Assembly (NCBI GenBank): GCA_029168955.1
Contig: JAPDOI010001068.1
Location: 1-64,000 of the forward strand
Length of the DNA: 64,000 nucleotides
DNA from: Aplectana chamaeleonis
Taxonomy: Eukaryota > Nematoda > Chromadorea > Rhabditida > Cosmocercidae
Reading direction: 5' to 3'
The position numbers and the translations under genes are program-made. The notes beneath the pieces are model-generated. The model worked only from the letters and a program-made list of their open reading frames with translations. It was not told where the DNA came from and did no database searches. Below are positions 22,467 through 33,666 of the stretch, one piece after another (position 1 is the stretch's first letter; the number at the start of each line of letters is the position of its first letter).

Positions 22467-22938
22467 CTATCCAAGGGAAAAAATGGGCGAAATGGGCAAA
22501 GCGGGCAACTAAAGCGTCTTTCGACCACAACTCGCCTCAAAGTGCTCCGTTTTACATTTCGAAAGCGACGAAATGTACAGCACGTCGTGATCAGTCAATC
22601 ATGCACAAATATTTGCGAATTTCGGGAGCAACATTATTTTTTTAAGGCGAAATACATTTTCATTTTGACCATGCTAGAGATCGCATACACTTGTTTTTGA
22701 TCGAATGGGTTCGTTATCTTGTGGTGAGATTATCAAATTCATAACTAACTGCATCTTGGAAAAAGCGTTTTCATAGAGAATTTCCCATTTTATCGCATAC
22801 AGTTAGATAGATAGATTATGGCACGATGGACATTTTGGTCGTTTCAAAATTGAAAACGGAGCACTTTGGCGAGTTGTGGTCGAAAGATGCTTTAGTTGCC
22901 CCCTTTGCCCATTTTTCCCTTGGATAGTGGCGGTATTG
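22456..22938. mobile_element. Foldback MITE, 483 bp, TA duplication
   Basis: CAATACTGCCGCTATCCAAG at the left and its inverse at the right start arms of about 110 bp, including GGGCAACTAAAGC and CTTTCGACCACAACTCGCC. TA flanks both ends (22454-22455, 22939-22940). Confidence 0.9.
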
Positions 22939-23399
22939 TATACTCAAGTGTATGTGAATACTGCAGCCATGAGTAAGGCAGTTTGAGGTGTCAAGGAGCG
23001 AAAAGAGAGGCGAAAAAATAGAGAAGCGAAGGGTCAATGTTGGACGTCACCCACGGTCATGGTTGGGGGAACTTTCCGCGATCGACAAAGGGAAACGCCA
23101 TGTAGACAGTGCAAGATGGTACGAAAAATCAGAGACGTAGATGCTCGTCAACCAGTGACCATGGTGTTGTTTAAGTGCCAACCGTTCCCTCCTTCATGTC
23201 ATTTAGCCGGCCCCTTTGAAGTTTTGGCACCTTTAGTCGTGAGCCACTAAGATTTTGCGAGCTGTAGAATTGCCTCCCCGAAGTTGATAGATGCAGGAAC
23301 GAGGTGTCTATACAGTAGGCATTTCTGGAGGCCCAACGCTGACGGATCTATGGTAACTTGAGAGTGCAAAAGCTACATTCGCATAAAAGTCGTTAGCTA

Positions 23400-24100
23400 C
23401 TCAGACAAGCCATCGCTGGGAGCGGGACCGGAGCGCGACTCGAGCGTCGCTGTTTCTCCGCTCCGAGCGAAATCTAGCCATCTATTCGGGGGACAGCAGC
23501 CGCTCTCCGGGCGACGGCAGTCCCGCTGGGAGCGATCTTCGGTCCCAACTGGCACTGTGGTCCCTGTTCGGGCGATTTTCAAAATTTTCCTTACTGCTAT
23601 TTTTTCTTTATTTCCGCCTTTCCTGGAAAGGATAAAGCTTTTTAAGAATAAGGTACTTGTTACAGCCTGTGGGCCAAGAGGTTAATCCTGGCACAGGCCG
23701 CAACAAGCATACCATCCTAGCTTGATCCTCAATGAGGAATCCTTCCCCACCGCGGGCCATGGGAGATCCTCCCGGCCGCCAAAAATTCTCTTCCTGAGAG
23801 TGGCCGCGAATGGCCAACTACTCGTCTACACGAGGCGAGTTGTCTTTTGAACCCGCAGGATTGGTTGTTCTTTGAGTGACAACGTGGCCCGCACGTTATC
23901 AATCAAAGAACAACCAATCCCCCGTCTCTCTATCTCTGGCGATGGCACCGCTGTCCCCCTAAGAGCGACCGGAGAGCGGCCGACGCTGATATCCCTACCG
24001 GACATTGGCCGCAGTGCCAGTTTGCCCCTCGGCCGCTGTCCGGGCGATGAAGTCATTTTTGGGAGGAGCCGGTCCCGCTCCGAGCGATGGTTTGTCTGAG
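23400..24100. mobile_element. GC-rich TIR element, 701 bp, TA duplication
   Basis: CTCAGACAAGCCATCGCTGG and its near-inverse at 24067-24100 form ends flanked by TA (23398-23399, 24101-24102). Interior modules (GGAGCG, GGGCGA) recur in both orientations. A nested hairpin at 23860-23920 uses GATTGGTTGTTCTTTGA and its inverse. The end CTCAGA plus TA is shared with 46814-47461. Confidence 0.88.
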
Positions 24101-24129
24101 TATGTGCTTGCGGTCAACTCCCATTGTAG

Positions 24130-25290
24130 AGAAAGTCATGTCTCTACCTCTCCGCGAATCGCGCTATCATGATATACGTATCAGAGACGTGGGCAGCACC
24201 GAACGATGGAAGATCAAAATTGTACATAGAGGAAGCTGCTCAGACGTTGGCTTGCATATTTCTGACCACGGATGTGCCTAAACGAAAAACTCTTTCAAAA
24301 TCGACACAGTGCATCAACGCATGACATGAGGAAGGGGCTAGCATCTCCCTGCGCCTTCTTAAATATCGACTTCGATTGTTTGGGCTTAGACTAGGGGGAT
24401 CGTTTCATCGCCTTGTTCAACACACACGCTCCAGATATCATCGCGCGCGCCGCTTGCTCCATGAGTCGTGAGAATCCCGATTTTTTACAGAGGATATTGT
24501 GGCTGAATACCGTGACAAGTGAACACGGCTGCCCACTGCATAAGACGATCACTTCCGCGAAGATGCGGATTGACAGCATCGCATCAGAAGCAAACCAACA
24601 AAATAACTCAGGTTAGTCATGACAGCCTGAGATGCCGCTGTCGTACAGCCTCTACCAACAACTATAATGGTGTGACGTTCACTTGCGGAGTGAGTGAAAC
24701 TTTTCCATGGTTGGATTGCACACCCCTTCCGACTCCGCCTTATGCGGGTCCCAACTGTGCACAAACAGAGGAATCGATATTCGGCACGTTCGACGAGACA
24801 CAGTATATAATCGATATACAGCAGTAGACCCCTCCCCTTGCCTTCCGCGGTCCTACAACAAATGGAGACGGCTGGCCGACGATAATAAGAGACGACTGAT
24901 GAAGACATGGTTAAACATGAGACGAGTACGATCCGCGTGGCATCGGTGAAGACGTGGAGGACGGCGTTTTAGAAAGTGCGGTATACTGTCAATGCCCTGC
25001 GGCTTGTGTGAGTGAATAGCACGACATCCCGTACCCAACCGTGCGAGCCCTAAAACACTCGACTTTCCTAGATAAATGGAGGATGGTTGGTCTGGAACAC
25101 ACACCAAACTCTTTTAGCTCAGATGGTTGGATCCAGCTTGGGCGGTTGCCTCTATACCATCGCATCCACTCGAAAAGGCCCGGTTCGATGTTGATCAACG
25201 ACTTCGTGCCTGAAAAGTTCATTATCAATAAGCAGCAACATTACGCCAATCTTAAAAAGGATACAGATGACAATTGTAATAGGGCGCGAT
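24130..25290 (+). CDS. Coding-like exons of an unrecognised gene
   Basis: 24130-24281 (after CCCATTGTAG) is open to TAA. An exon of about 24430-24611 is strongly coding-like (NPDFLQRILWLNTVTSEHG) and ends at CAG|GTTAGT. An exon from 24649 (after GTCGTACAG) keeps phase 1 and reads to 24827 with PWLDCTPLPTPPYAGPNC, but the intron would be only 37 bases. 25077-25285 follows CTTTCCTAG and is open (DGWIQLGRLPLYHRI). The exons are not all phase-compatible as drawn, so some boundaries are wrong or the gene is decayed. Confidence 0.4.
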
Positions 25291-25299
25291 CATGATGCG

Positions 25300-25979
25300 T
25301 TGCGTCGGCAGCTTGCAGGCTAACTGTTGTGCGGGGCGAGACATATCAGACAAATCGCTGCATTGCTAAGAAGGCTAATCAAGCAACAACATGCTTGTAC
25401 ATCTTACCAAGCTCTTCTACTATTCCGTTTGCAGTTTGCACACACCTCAAAGCTGAAGATGAGTAAATGGCCTCAAACTTCATAGCAGAATCTCGTAAAG
25501 CTCGCCCTGGAATTTTTTTCAGTATACATACTATGAATGTAAATCATGTGCAAATTCCTCCTTCTCACCAGGCACCTGTTAGCTTAGCCTGCATGTAGCC
25601 GATTTCTGTAATAGGAGAGTCGTATATATAGTTTTCCCAGCCATCCTTCCGCTCTGGAATTGTTCGCGGCATGTTTAGATCGGTTGGGCAGTATCTGTAA
25701 AGCTGCAGTTCGTTCTCAGGCACTTCCCATTGCTACCTGGAAGATACTAGCAGATCCAGCGCTAACGTACTAGAACTACACATCGTCTCGATATGCTGGA
25801 GACAGGTTGAGATCCTCGACTCGCTCCTAGAGCCTCGAGGTCGCATATATTAGACTCCTTGATTTGGCGTCTACTTCAGAAATTCAATAGTGTCACCGGG
25901 GGCGGCGTGTACGATTGGAGGGTTAGAATTGCAGCAGGAGTCAGAGTAGAACATTTCAAAGGTATCCAATAAAACCTGC
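25300..25979. other. No feature recognised
   Basis: No repeat structure or convincing open frame on either strand. Confidence 0.35.
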
Positions 25980-26245
25980 CTAAGGTGTCACTGGATATTT
26001 TTCTGCAAGGCCGAACAGCAGCTGCAAACCACTATCCCATCGAAACAACACAAAGGACTTTCCGGCGTTTTCTGACATAGTGTGCAGGCAATCTCTGGAA
26101 AACTCTCTCTGCACCCAACTTTGACCTGCACTGAGTCGATGGGATCGGATTTTCTTTAACGGGACTTGAGCACAGGAGGTTCTCGGGATCATTTGAAGGT
26201 TCTGTACAGGGTCCGGCGCGGTTGTGGGCCCCACAGGGGTGAAGT
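25980..26245 (-). CDS. Terminal exon, 88 codons, product not recognised
   Basis: The frame opens after GGAGCTTAG and runs to TAG at 25980. Composition is protein-like (PRTSCAQVPLKKIRSHRL, SFVLFRWDSGLQLLFG). It starts in phase 1. It could be the last exon of the minus-strand gene at 27.2-27.8 kb, with a MITE (26587-27132) between them; the connecting exon is not identified. Confidence 0.4.
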
Positions 26246-26586
26246 CTAAGCTCCGGAGGGGTGGGAGCGGAGTCTGATCTTAAGACGAAGACCTATTGAA
26301 CCAACGTGTTTGTGAGTAAAAACCGTCAGAAGCAGTTTTTCACGTAGATTTCAAATATAGATTGCGATTTAACTAAAAGGCTGTTCATAGGGGGCTTGGA
26401 CGATTGACTCTCAGCGTGTGACTCTCTCCAAGATCAACATAAAATCTAAAAAATAATTTTTTGGGTGTCCTGTGCCTTAATAAACACATATGACTGATTT
26501 CTTCTTTCATGTAAACGCAGTTGTTTTCAAAATGTCAATACTGTAGTGATTTTTTTCCGCTCGTCACTACTTTTCATCCTTCGTGA

Positions 26587-27132
26587 CTTAAAGGCAGTGG
26601 TCGCGCTCAAATATGCTTGTCTTCCTTGCCTCTCTAAACCTTTTTCTGGGTATAGAGTAGTAGAACCTATGAGAAAAAATCGCGAAAAAACGCTGTTTTG
26701 GGCCAAATTTGAAGCCTGAACTTCCTTGTCTTTTGATCGTGGACGAGCCCACTCCACATCATCGGCATCGATGACCTCTTATGTCAAGAACATCAGCTGG
26801 CTTGAAATTGGGTTTCAATCAATGAACTTTCGGATTTATGTACACATCTTGTCAAAAACATTGACTGAAGTGCTTGGGTTCTTTGTTCAGCTGTTTTATT
26901 AGGTAAATTTGCATTTATTTCTTCCTCTGAGTGTCGATTATTATTGTCTGCTTGGCATGGGACTGCGATCTTTCTGTGCACGTGTGCACGAACTGGAAAC
27001 TTAGAGTCTTCATAACTCAAATTCCAGCCCGTTTTTCACCGCGCTACCTTCATAGTTTTTGAGCTGTTTTTGATCTAAGCTAATTTTTGTAGTTTTTTCG
27101 ATAACGTTTTTCATCGTGACCACTGCCTTTAA
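26587..27132. mobile_element. MITE, AAAGGCAGTG family (GTGACCACTG variant)
   Basis: Left end TTAAAGGCAGTGGTCGCG; right end CGTGACCACTGCCTTTAA. The shared GTGGTC variant at both ends supports pairing. Confidence 0.85.
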
Positions 27133-27241
27133 AAAGAGCTGCACCATGTCAGAAAAATCGTGCATACGTTTACTACGATTAACCCATTCACGACCGCATA
27201 TGTCATCACGAGAAAGTCCTTTCCGAATGTTGAGTTCTCAC

Positions 27242-27815
27242 CAAAATAAGGAATGCTTGGACATACGCTTGATCGGAATGTTCACCTTCGTACATTTGCC
27301 TACAAGTTTCGTCGTCCGTGTGCAGCTGCGCTTTAACACCATATCTGGACCTTAGTTTGAAAAAAAAACCTGGTCTGCAATAGAAACCATGACTGCGAAA
27401 ATTTTTCGGCAAGCTCATTTTTCTCGTGTTCCACGCACTTTTTGGGAAGGTAATCATCGTTTGATGTTTGTGATAAACAGTCCGGGATCGTGCCTACCAT
27501 TACTGCTGAGCAATATCAATTTTTCGTCTCAAAATCCACACCTGTCTTCATTTTGAGCCCAACAATAAGTAGCTGACGAGATGGACTCCCAGAAAATAAG
27601 GAACAGGTGGGCCAGCAAGCAATCCAAGAGAACACAGACTTTTTACTGAAGAGAGACAAGCAAGAAAAACACTGAAATGCGTTATAAATACCTAAGCATA
27701 CAAAGTACATGATAATTACGCTCAGTTTTAGAACAAAAACACTACCCGTGGCTGATCTCAGCCTCAAATACCACTTATGTATGACGCTGGTGCTCGATGA
27801 TACGATAACGCGCAT
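27242..27815 (-). CDS. Three-exon gene (partial), product not recognised
   Basis: Exons on the minus strand: 27720-27815 (ATG start, MRVIVSSSTSVIHKWYL, ends AGC|GTAATTAT), 27542-27671 (after CGCATTTCAG, ends ACAG|GTGTGG) and 27242-27350 (after AAACTAAG, ends TTG|GTGAGAAC). Phases 0 and 1 agree at both junctions. Exon 2 is hydrophobic with several Cys/Trp (SWIACWPTCSLF); exon 3 is very basic with two Cys. The intron of 48 bases keeps frame even if retained. The start lies about 210 bases from the divergent plus-strand exon at 28028. Confidence 0.45.
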
Positions 27816-28027
27816 CACGGTGATCGCGGTTACGGTAACACAGAATCCCGGCTGCTAAAATCCGTTTTGTGAGTTCTTCAGTTAGCTTTTTCTTGTAGAT
27901 TAAATAATTGTTTTACCTGCCATTCGCATTGAACACTTTTCCCATCCATGACTCTTCGGCTGTGTTGAAAACGTTATCGAATCTCTCCCCATGCCGAATT
28001 ATTACTATCCTTCTTTCCGCCATTAAG

Positions 28028-28953
28028 CAACTGCGAAGAATCGTTATCGTCTCGTATGGCATGCGTTACTTGAGGAACTTACTGAGCAGCGGAAACAACA
28101 GACTTACGGGGTGTTTTCGAGTAGACCTTGTAAATTCAGAGAACCAGCCACGAGTGAAGCGTAAGGTAGCGATTATGGCGAACTGATCGCTTTGTTTGAT
28201 TCTACATAATGTGCTTATCGCTATCACGGGCATTAACCTTTAACAGCCTCTGTTCCTGTTCCACGCCTTTTTGCTGCTGATTCCGATAAACTGACAGGAA
28301 TGTGCATGACTCGTCGATGAAAACACGAAAACAAAACACGTACTTATACTTTTTCAAGTGGCACTCATACATATATTTTACCATGTGTGAACACCAACTA
28401 GCTTCAGCGGGTTCAATGGTATTGAGAGGCATGGCCGAAAACTGCAAGGTGAAAACGAAAAATTCGAACCATTTATGACAGTTAAAATAGGATACATTTT
28501 AATCATAAGTTTGAAATATATCCTATTTTTCCTGTCATAAGTGGTCATAAAGGCCACACCGCATATGAGGGGAAGGAATATTGACGGACTCACAAGGAAA
28601 ACCACTTTAGCGTTGTGCGAGTTGAGCAAAAGGAAGCAAATAAGGAGAATGGCAATGCTACGATTAGTAAAAGTTGGCTCAGGCTACAACACAGCTCTAG
28701 TGGCAGGTAATTTACACCCTCTGCACACGATCGCTGCAAGAGGGTCTTAATAAGTACAAGCCCAAAGCAGCTGGAATCAGCAAGACTAAGTATAGAACAA
28801 TTGGTCAGCCCTCCGTTTGCGATAGTTTCCAACTATAAGCAGCTGTCAACAAGGACGGAATCGCTTCCGCTGTCTGCCCTGGAGGCGTCCACCGTTCCAG
28901 AAAAAAAATCACGCTGTCCTCTTCCTATCCCCAGCTCCTACACCAGATCGTGA
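28028..28953 (+). CDS. Three-exon gene end, product not recognised
   Basis: Exons 28028-28160 (after CCGCCATTAAG, ends C|GTAAGG), 28542-28706 (after CCTGTCATAAG, ends CAG|GTAATT) and 28826-28953 (after TTTGCGATAG, ends TGA). All junctions are phase 1 and keep the frame. The product is basic, for example YGMRYLRNLLSSGNN, LSKRKQIRRMAMLRLVK and a Ser/Pro-rich tail ending PIPSSYTRS. An ATG at 28058 could be the start, or more exons may lie upstream. No domain recognised. Confidence 0.5.
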
Positions 28954-28984
28954 CATCCATCAATACCTAAGGTTCGTTTGAAAT

Positions 28985-30268
28985 AGAATGTCCGCCCACG
29001 CGGTCGGTTTGCGCGTCGAGCAGCCGTCACGGAGGCACTTCCTTCACTCAGAAACCGATTCGCCCGAATAATTGACGAATGGTGTATCATATCCTATTCG
29101 GTTCTCTGTAGCCATGAGAAGCCTTCTTCGAAATATTGCTTTAGCCGCTCTACACGCTCGCCGACCGCGTGAGCCAGCACTCCAATTCGGACAGAGTTTA
29201 TGTTCATCTTTGGAGAACCGCGTAGCTATTCAATGAGTAGTAGACCTCCAAACAGCAGAAATGTTTAAAGTCCGGGAACAGACGGTAGCTTCCGCCTTCA
29301 GTGGTAGTGTTCCAGAACGGCATCGAAAATGTTTTATTGTGGCGTTCCAGCGTCAATAGCAGACTTGGAACACAGACAGCTCATCAACAGGTTCATCAAA
29401 ATGTAATAGAACATATCTGAGCATTTATCAAAAGTGAGCAGAAACAGAAGCAATGTCAATTAAAGTCGGCACAACAGTACATGAACAACATGCGGTAACT
29501 CAAAACTGAATACCTACAATGTACAGCGTCGAGGAAAAATCTTGGAATTATACTTTGATCAAAGCTAATGCAGCCTTTGTATGCCTCTTCCATCATAAAC
29601 TTCATGTCTACCCATAAATCTGGTATCTGTCAAGATTCGTGTCAAAATTTATAGTGTTTTCAGCACTGGTAAAAACTCTTTTTCCATCAGCGCACCGGTA
29701 GACCAATTGAAGTCTCAAGGAATACATAGATAATAGCGCTGTAAAGCTCCTTCCATACGTGGCGAGAGCGTGTGAATATGCAAAATCGATGGACATGGTG
29801 GGCACACGATTCGCTAGCCGCTCACATGTGCTCCTTTTCGCGCGCCCTCGCTCCCTCGCTCTCGCGCGCTCACACCAGCACCACGAAGCAAGCCCAAGTT
29901 TCAAGCCTACCGCTCCATCACTAAAGCAGGTGGCATTAAACCTGTGCAAAATTATTGTTCTTGTTTCCCATAATTCCACCACTGAAGTCGAAAACGTGGG
30001 AAATCATCAGCCGTTGCGCCAACTCTGGCGATTGATCTCCCGATCAAATGCTTTCAATCGAATCAACACGAGGTAGGGTTGTTTTCTTGTCTTAATTTGC
30101 GGGCATGGGCTGCTCAGCGTTGAGAAGCGTCGAGAGGCGCATAACAGCGGGAATACCCGCTCTCGCGACGCATGGACGCTGCCTAACGGATTAGCAGAAG
30201 TGCTCTAATGGGGCACTATTAAATTTTCCGGAAGGTTCAGGACTCGTAACTCCAATCATACTTCTTAG
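28985..30268. other. MITE-like palindrome, then unassigned sequence
   Basis: 28990-29185 has inverted modules (CCACGCGGTCGG and CCGACCGCGTG). On the minus strand a possible exon near 29617-29722 (YRCADGKRVFTSAENTINF) follows a weak acceptor CCTTGAG. 29825-29880 is a GCGCGCTCG-type simple repeat. Nothing else can be supported. Confidence 0.3.
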
Positions 30269-30762
30269 TTTAAAGGCAGTGTCCACGATAAGAACCATGT
30301 CTGATTTTTTGGTGGAGATCGGCAGCTGCGGGGTCTAGCGCAACCCTATCGTTGAAAAAACTAAGAAAAATTAGCTTGGAACGGTCCCCTACGGCCCCAA
30401 AGTTGGACACCCGTCAGCTCGTCACACCCCAGATGCACTTTCCACGCCGACCGACGTGAACAAATGAATGCTCGAGATTCTGAGATGAGCGATGGTTTCC
30501 GATCAATAGCCCCGTTCTTCCCTTTATCCCAACTTCTCTCTTTACTCAGGTCAGCTCGCATACATCGGCTGCGAGAGACGGAAGTTACAAGCCTCGGACA
30601 ACTCGTCCACCATGCTTCCCTCGCTAAATTTTGAGGGACCATAACTCCGTTCCTAGAAGGTCTTGTACGATTCCAAAAACATTATTGGAATCAGTATGGG
30701 ATCGTCTTCAAGATAAGCTGTAAAGCAGAAAAAGCAATTCTTATCGTGAACACTTCCTTTAA
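30269..30762. mobile_element. MITE, AAAGGCAGTG family, core subtype
   Basis: Ends TTTAAAGGCAGTGTCCACGA and ATCGTGAACACTTCCTTTAA. The interior carries the block AGCGATGGTTTCCGATCA shared with 33010, 35965 and, inverted, 42768, 57835 and 63494. Confidence 0.92.
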
Positions 30763-31109
30763 CCACATCGAAACATCCACACAGGTATTTGAGCGCCATG
30801 AACCATACCCTGTCCAAAGGAAAGAATGAAGGACCTAGTTAATAGATCAAATCTTCAAAAAGCCAGAACTTCTTGAAGTACAATGCCCATGACAGCACAA
30901 TGACCACATACAACTTTAGCAGGCACTTTTTTACGGTACTATGTCTGCATTTGCACTCATCTCGGATATTCCCTCCAGACTTTTGATGGAAACCTGGAAA
31001 TTTCATCTAGATTCTTCATGCGTGGGCATGATATAGTGGAAAAAACCTGGAAAATAACAGCTTTCCGAAAATGCTCACATCATTTTCGATTTTTTTGCAG
31101 GTCTCTTAC

Positions 31110-31419
31110 GATAAACATCATTCACGTAATACTGTGGCTGGCGACAAAACTTGCAGCTTTTGGCACAATACGCCTGCATAGTGCTTTCTGCTGAAATTAT
31201 TGAGTTTAGAAAGAGTGCGGTCATTCGCAGTAGCCTTCTTTCGTAAGGCAAACTCGAAGACATTTTTTGCTTCTGAGAGTACTTTGGGTATTTTGGTAAA
31301 ACTTTCCATCAAAAATCACGGCAAAACCAGTTTGATTTACCTATACGGATGCTCACAGATTCCACTTTCGGCCAGGTGCTCACACGAATCCAATTCATCC
31401 TTGCATGGTGGAAGACTGT
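31110..31419 (-). CDS. ShKT (SXC) domain exons, possibly frame-broken
   Basis: Exon 31341-31419 follows GAGAATTTCAG and encodes the first three cysteines with C-x6-C-x8-C spacing (PPCKDELDSC). Exon 31110-31190 follows AATAATTTCAG, encodes the last three (YCAKSCKFC, C-x3-C-x2-C) and ends at C|GTAAGAG. Together they make one ShKT domain, a compact disulfide fold found in secreted nematode proteins, metalloproteases and potassium-channel-blocking peptides. As drawn the first exon ends in phase 2 and the second needs phase 1, so the join shifts frame. Either a splice site is misplaced or the copy is decayed. The upstream exon may be at 32.4 kb. Confidence 0.6.
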
Positions 31420-31501
31420 CTGAAATTCTCTTCGCTTCGTTAAGTAAATTACGTAGATTACATCTCGTTCAGCCTCGCGTACATGTTCCAACCGAGAGCT
31501 A

Positions 31502-31702
31502 TAGTGGAGTCCACCAAGAGTGTCTCATTTACTCATCAATGAGAAGCGGTCGATTGGCGATCAATGAACATGAAACTCGTTGCAGCTCAACCGTTCTCGC
31601 TCAATCGGTATCAGCGTGCTGGTATGAGATTCATGCATGTTGATCCCCAGCCGACCGTTTCTTATTGATTAGTAAATGAGACACTCTTGCTGGACTCCAC
31701 TA
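31502..31702. mobile_element. Foldback MITE, 201 bp, TA duplication
   Basis: TAGTGGAGTCC..AAGAGTGTCTCATTTACT and its near-exact inverse bound the element; TA flanks at 31500-31501 and 31703-31704. It lies between ShKT exons. Confidence 0.9.
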
Positions 31703-31725
31703 TATGTACTCAATGCACCACATAC

Positions 31726-31860
31726 CAAACTTGAACAATACTTGAGGAGCTGAGGGTCTCGTGGACAAAAACAAACTTTCGGCAGACATGCATCTGTTCG
31801 ACATGTTTCTTGCATGTGGTTAGGCCAAGCCCTCTCTCGGTCGGACCATCCGAAAATATA
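31726..31860 (-). CDS. Possible further ShKT-like exon
   Basis: A minus-strand frame has six cysteines with part of the ShKT spacing (KYCSSL just before a G|GTATGT donor at 31725), but the acceptor is weak and its phase does not fit the neighbouring ShKT exons. It may be an alternative or decayed exon. Confidence 0.25.
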
Positions 31861-31892
31861 CACTAACAATATCATATATCGTAGTTCTCTAA

Positions 31893-32393
31893 ACGGTGGG
31901 TAGCTGCGTCGAATCCGGGGTTGAACGTGTCAAGAGTGTGGGATGGCGCCGTCATGAAAAAAAAAAACTACCATAATGGCAGCAGCGTTTTATTTCCCCA
32001 TATGGTGCACTTCCTTCCTCATCTTTCTTTTCCCTTTCTTTCTTTCCGTCCCCTTTCCTCATCTTGTTAATTGCCTGATAATTTTCTAATAGTTGCTCAA
32101 ATTAGAGTTTTGCTAATTTAGCAGCTTATTCAAGTTTATCTCTAACGCTGGATGTTTCTAGTTTCAGGAAAGCGCAAAAGCGGTGAAAATTCGGTGAGTT
32201 CCTTTTTCAAATTATATAACATAGAAACTGTATGGAAAAGGGTGGAATGGAAAGAAGAGAAAAGAAAGATGAGGAAGGAAGTGCTGCCCATGAGGAAAGA
32301 AATGCTGCGCCATATCGGTAGTTTTTTCCATGACTGCGCTACCCCCACACGCTCGACATGCGCAACCCCGGATTCGATTCGGCTATCCGCCGT
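31893..32393. mobile_element. Foldback MITE (CGTCGAATCCGGGGTTG type), copy 1
   Basis: CGGTGGGTAGCTGCGTCGAA and its inverse near 32365-32392 are the ends; the interior is polypyrimidine on one side and polypurine on the other (CTTTCTTTTCCC / GGAAAGAAGAGAAAAG). It matches 42195-42675 along its length, and a solo right end is at 53220-53320. It lies just downstream of a ShKT exon donor (32411). Confidence 0.85.
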
Positions 32394-32411
32394 CCAGAAA
32401 ACTGAATATAC

Positions 32412-32777
32412 CTGCAAGAGCTGGTGGGGTCGCACAGAGCTGGCAGGATCTCGGACAATACTCAACTGCCGTTGGTAGCTTACAGCCGCCTAGGCGTTTC
32501 ACCTCAGCACAATCAATTTTCACCGAATCCAAGCATTGTAGCCCTAAAAATAAGGTAGAGTCATTTCCGAAGGCTGAGGAATCGGAAAAACATTGTTCAC
32601 AGCGATTCGATCGATAGACTTCGCTGCTACTTTTTAGGCCTATATCTAAGTGGAAGCTTACATTACCATTGCAGTTCCTGCACCTGACTGGGCACAGTTT
32701 CATGTAGTACCCTGGTCTTGAGAGGCACGATTCAATGCCAAGCTTGGAGCACGTCGCAGGGTCCTTGTCTCGACAGC
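32412..32777 (-). CDS. Exon with two ShKT (SXC) domains
   Basis: A single minus-strand exon encodes two complete six-cysteine domains. The first has C-x6-C-x7-C-x10-C-x3-C-x2-C (from GCRDKDPATC to CRNC) and the second C-x6-C-x8-C-x8-C-x3-C-x2-C (ending CPRSCQLC). They are joined by a linker of about 35 residues with two further cysteines (RCEQC). It begins in phase 1 after GATCTAG and ends in phase 1 at GCAG|GTATATTC, as is usual for shuffled extracellular modules. The upstream exon with a signal peptide is not located. It could connect to the exons at 31.1-31.4 kb (phase 1 start) and form one multi-ShKT protein. Confidence 0.8.
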
Positions 32778-33009
32778 CTAGATCAAAAGACAGTTTTAAT
32801 CAAACTTCGAGTCGAGTGATCGGATCATCATCCGATTGAAAAAATGGACTTCGACAGAATCGATTTACTCGACTATTTGAAAAGCTCAAGTTCCAGATAA
32901 ACCGGAGAGTTTGAATAGTCATATTCAAAAATCACTTCGACTTATTCGCAAAGCTCCCATGAGCTTGAAACCGTCGTGATTAGCAGAAGGTCCGCACATG
33001 CTCGTGTTC

Positions 33010-33430
33010 TTGAGGGCAGTGTTCACGATAAAAATGTGTTTCAGTTTCCACTAGGAATCGGTAGTGGAGGGGCACACTGTAACGTTGACGTCGGAAGAAC
33101 TTTCCTTTCCACGCCCACCGACGTGAACAAATGAATGCTCGAGATCGTGAGATGACCGATGTTTTCCAATAATTAGCCACGTTCTTCCCTTCATTCTCAG
33201 CTTCTCTCTTTACTCAGGTCAGCTCGCATATATCGGCTGCAAAAGACGGAAGTTACAAGCCTTGGACAACTCGTCCACCATATTTCCTTAGCTCAATCAT
33301 TGAGGGACCATAACTCCATTCCCAGAAGGTCTTGTACGATTTTATGGACATCATTGGAATCAGCATGGAGCCGTTTTCAAAATAGGCGGAGGAACAGAAA
33401 AACGATTTTCGTCGTGAACGCTGCCTTCAA
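33010..33430. mobile_element. MITE, AAAGGCAGTG family, core subtype
   Basis: Ends TTGAGGGCAGTGTTCACGAT and CGTGAACGCTGCCTTCAA, core as in the 30.27-kb copy. Confidence 0.9.
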
Positions 33431-33666
33431 ATGGAGTATGTGCATGCAAGAACGGGGAGTGTCGTAATGGCCCTTGAACTTGCCTGATACTGCTGGCTAT
33501 GCAAGCTTTCTGAATGTGTTAGTTTTTCTTAGTAGGCAGAACTGCTGAAGTCCCTTTTTCTGCATGATCGAGGATATCGAGTGATGCTCGTCTCAATCGA
33601 GCTTCAAAGAGGTTGAGACTCCTGGGTGAATTTCTACGCGACTGAGGTAGTTGCTTGCGACCCCAC

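Noticed and set aside
25110..25195. tRNA-like motifs (TAGCTCAGATGG and GGTTCGA)
   Set aside because: No acceptor stem, T-stem or plausible anticodon arm can be formed; it lies in a coding-like exon.
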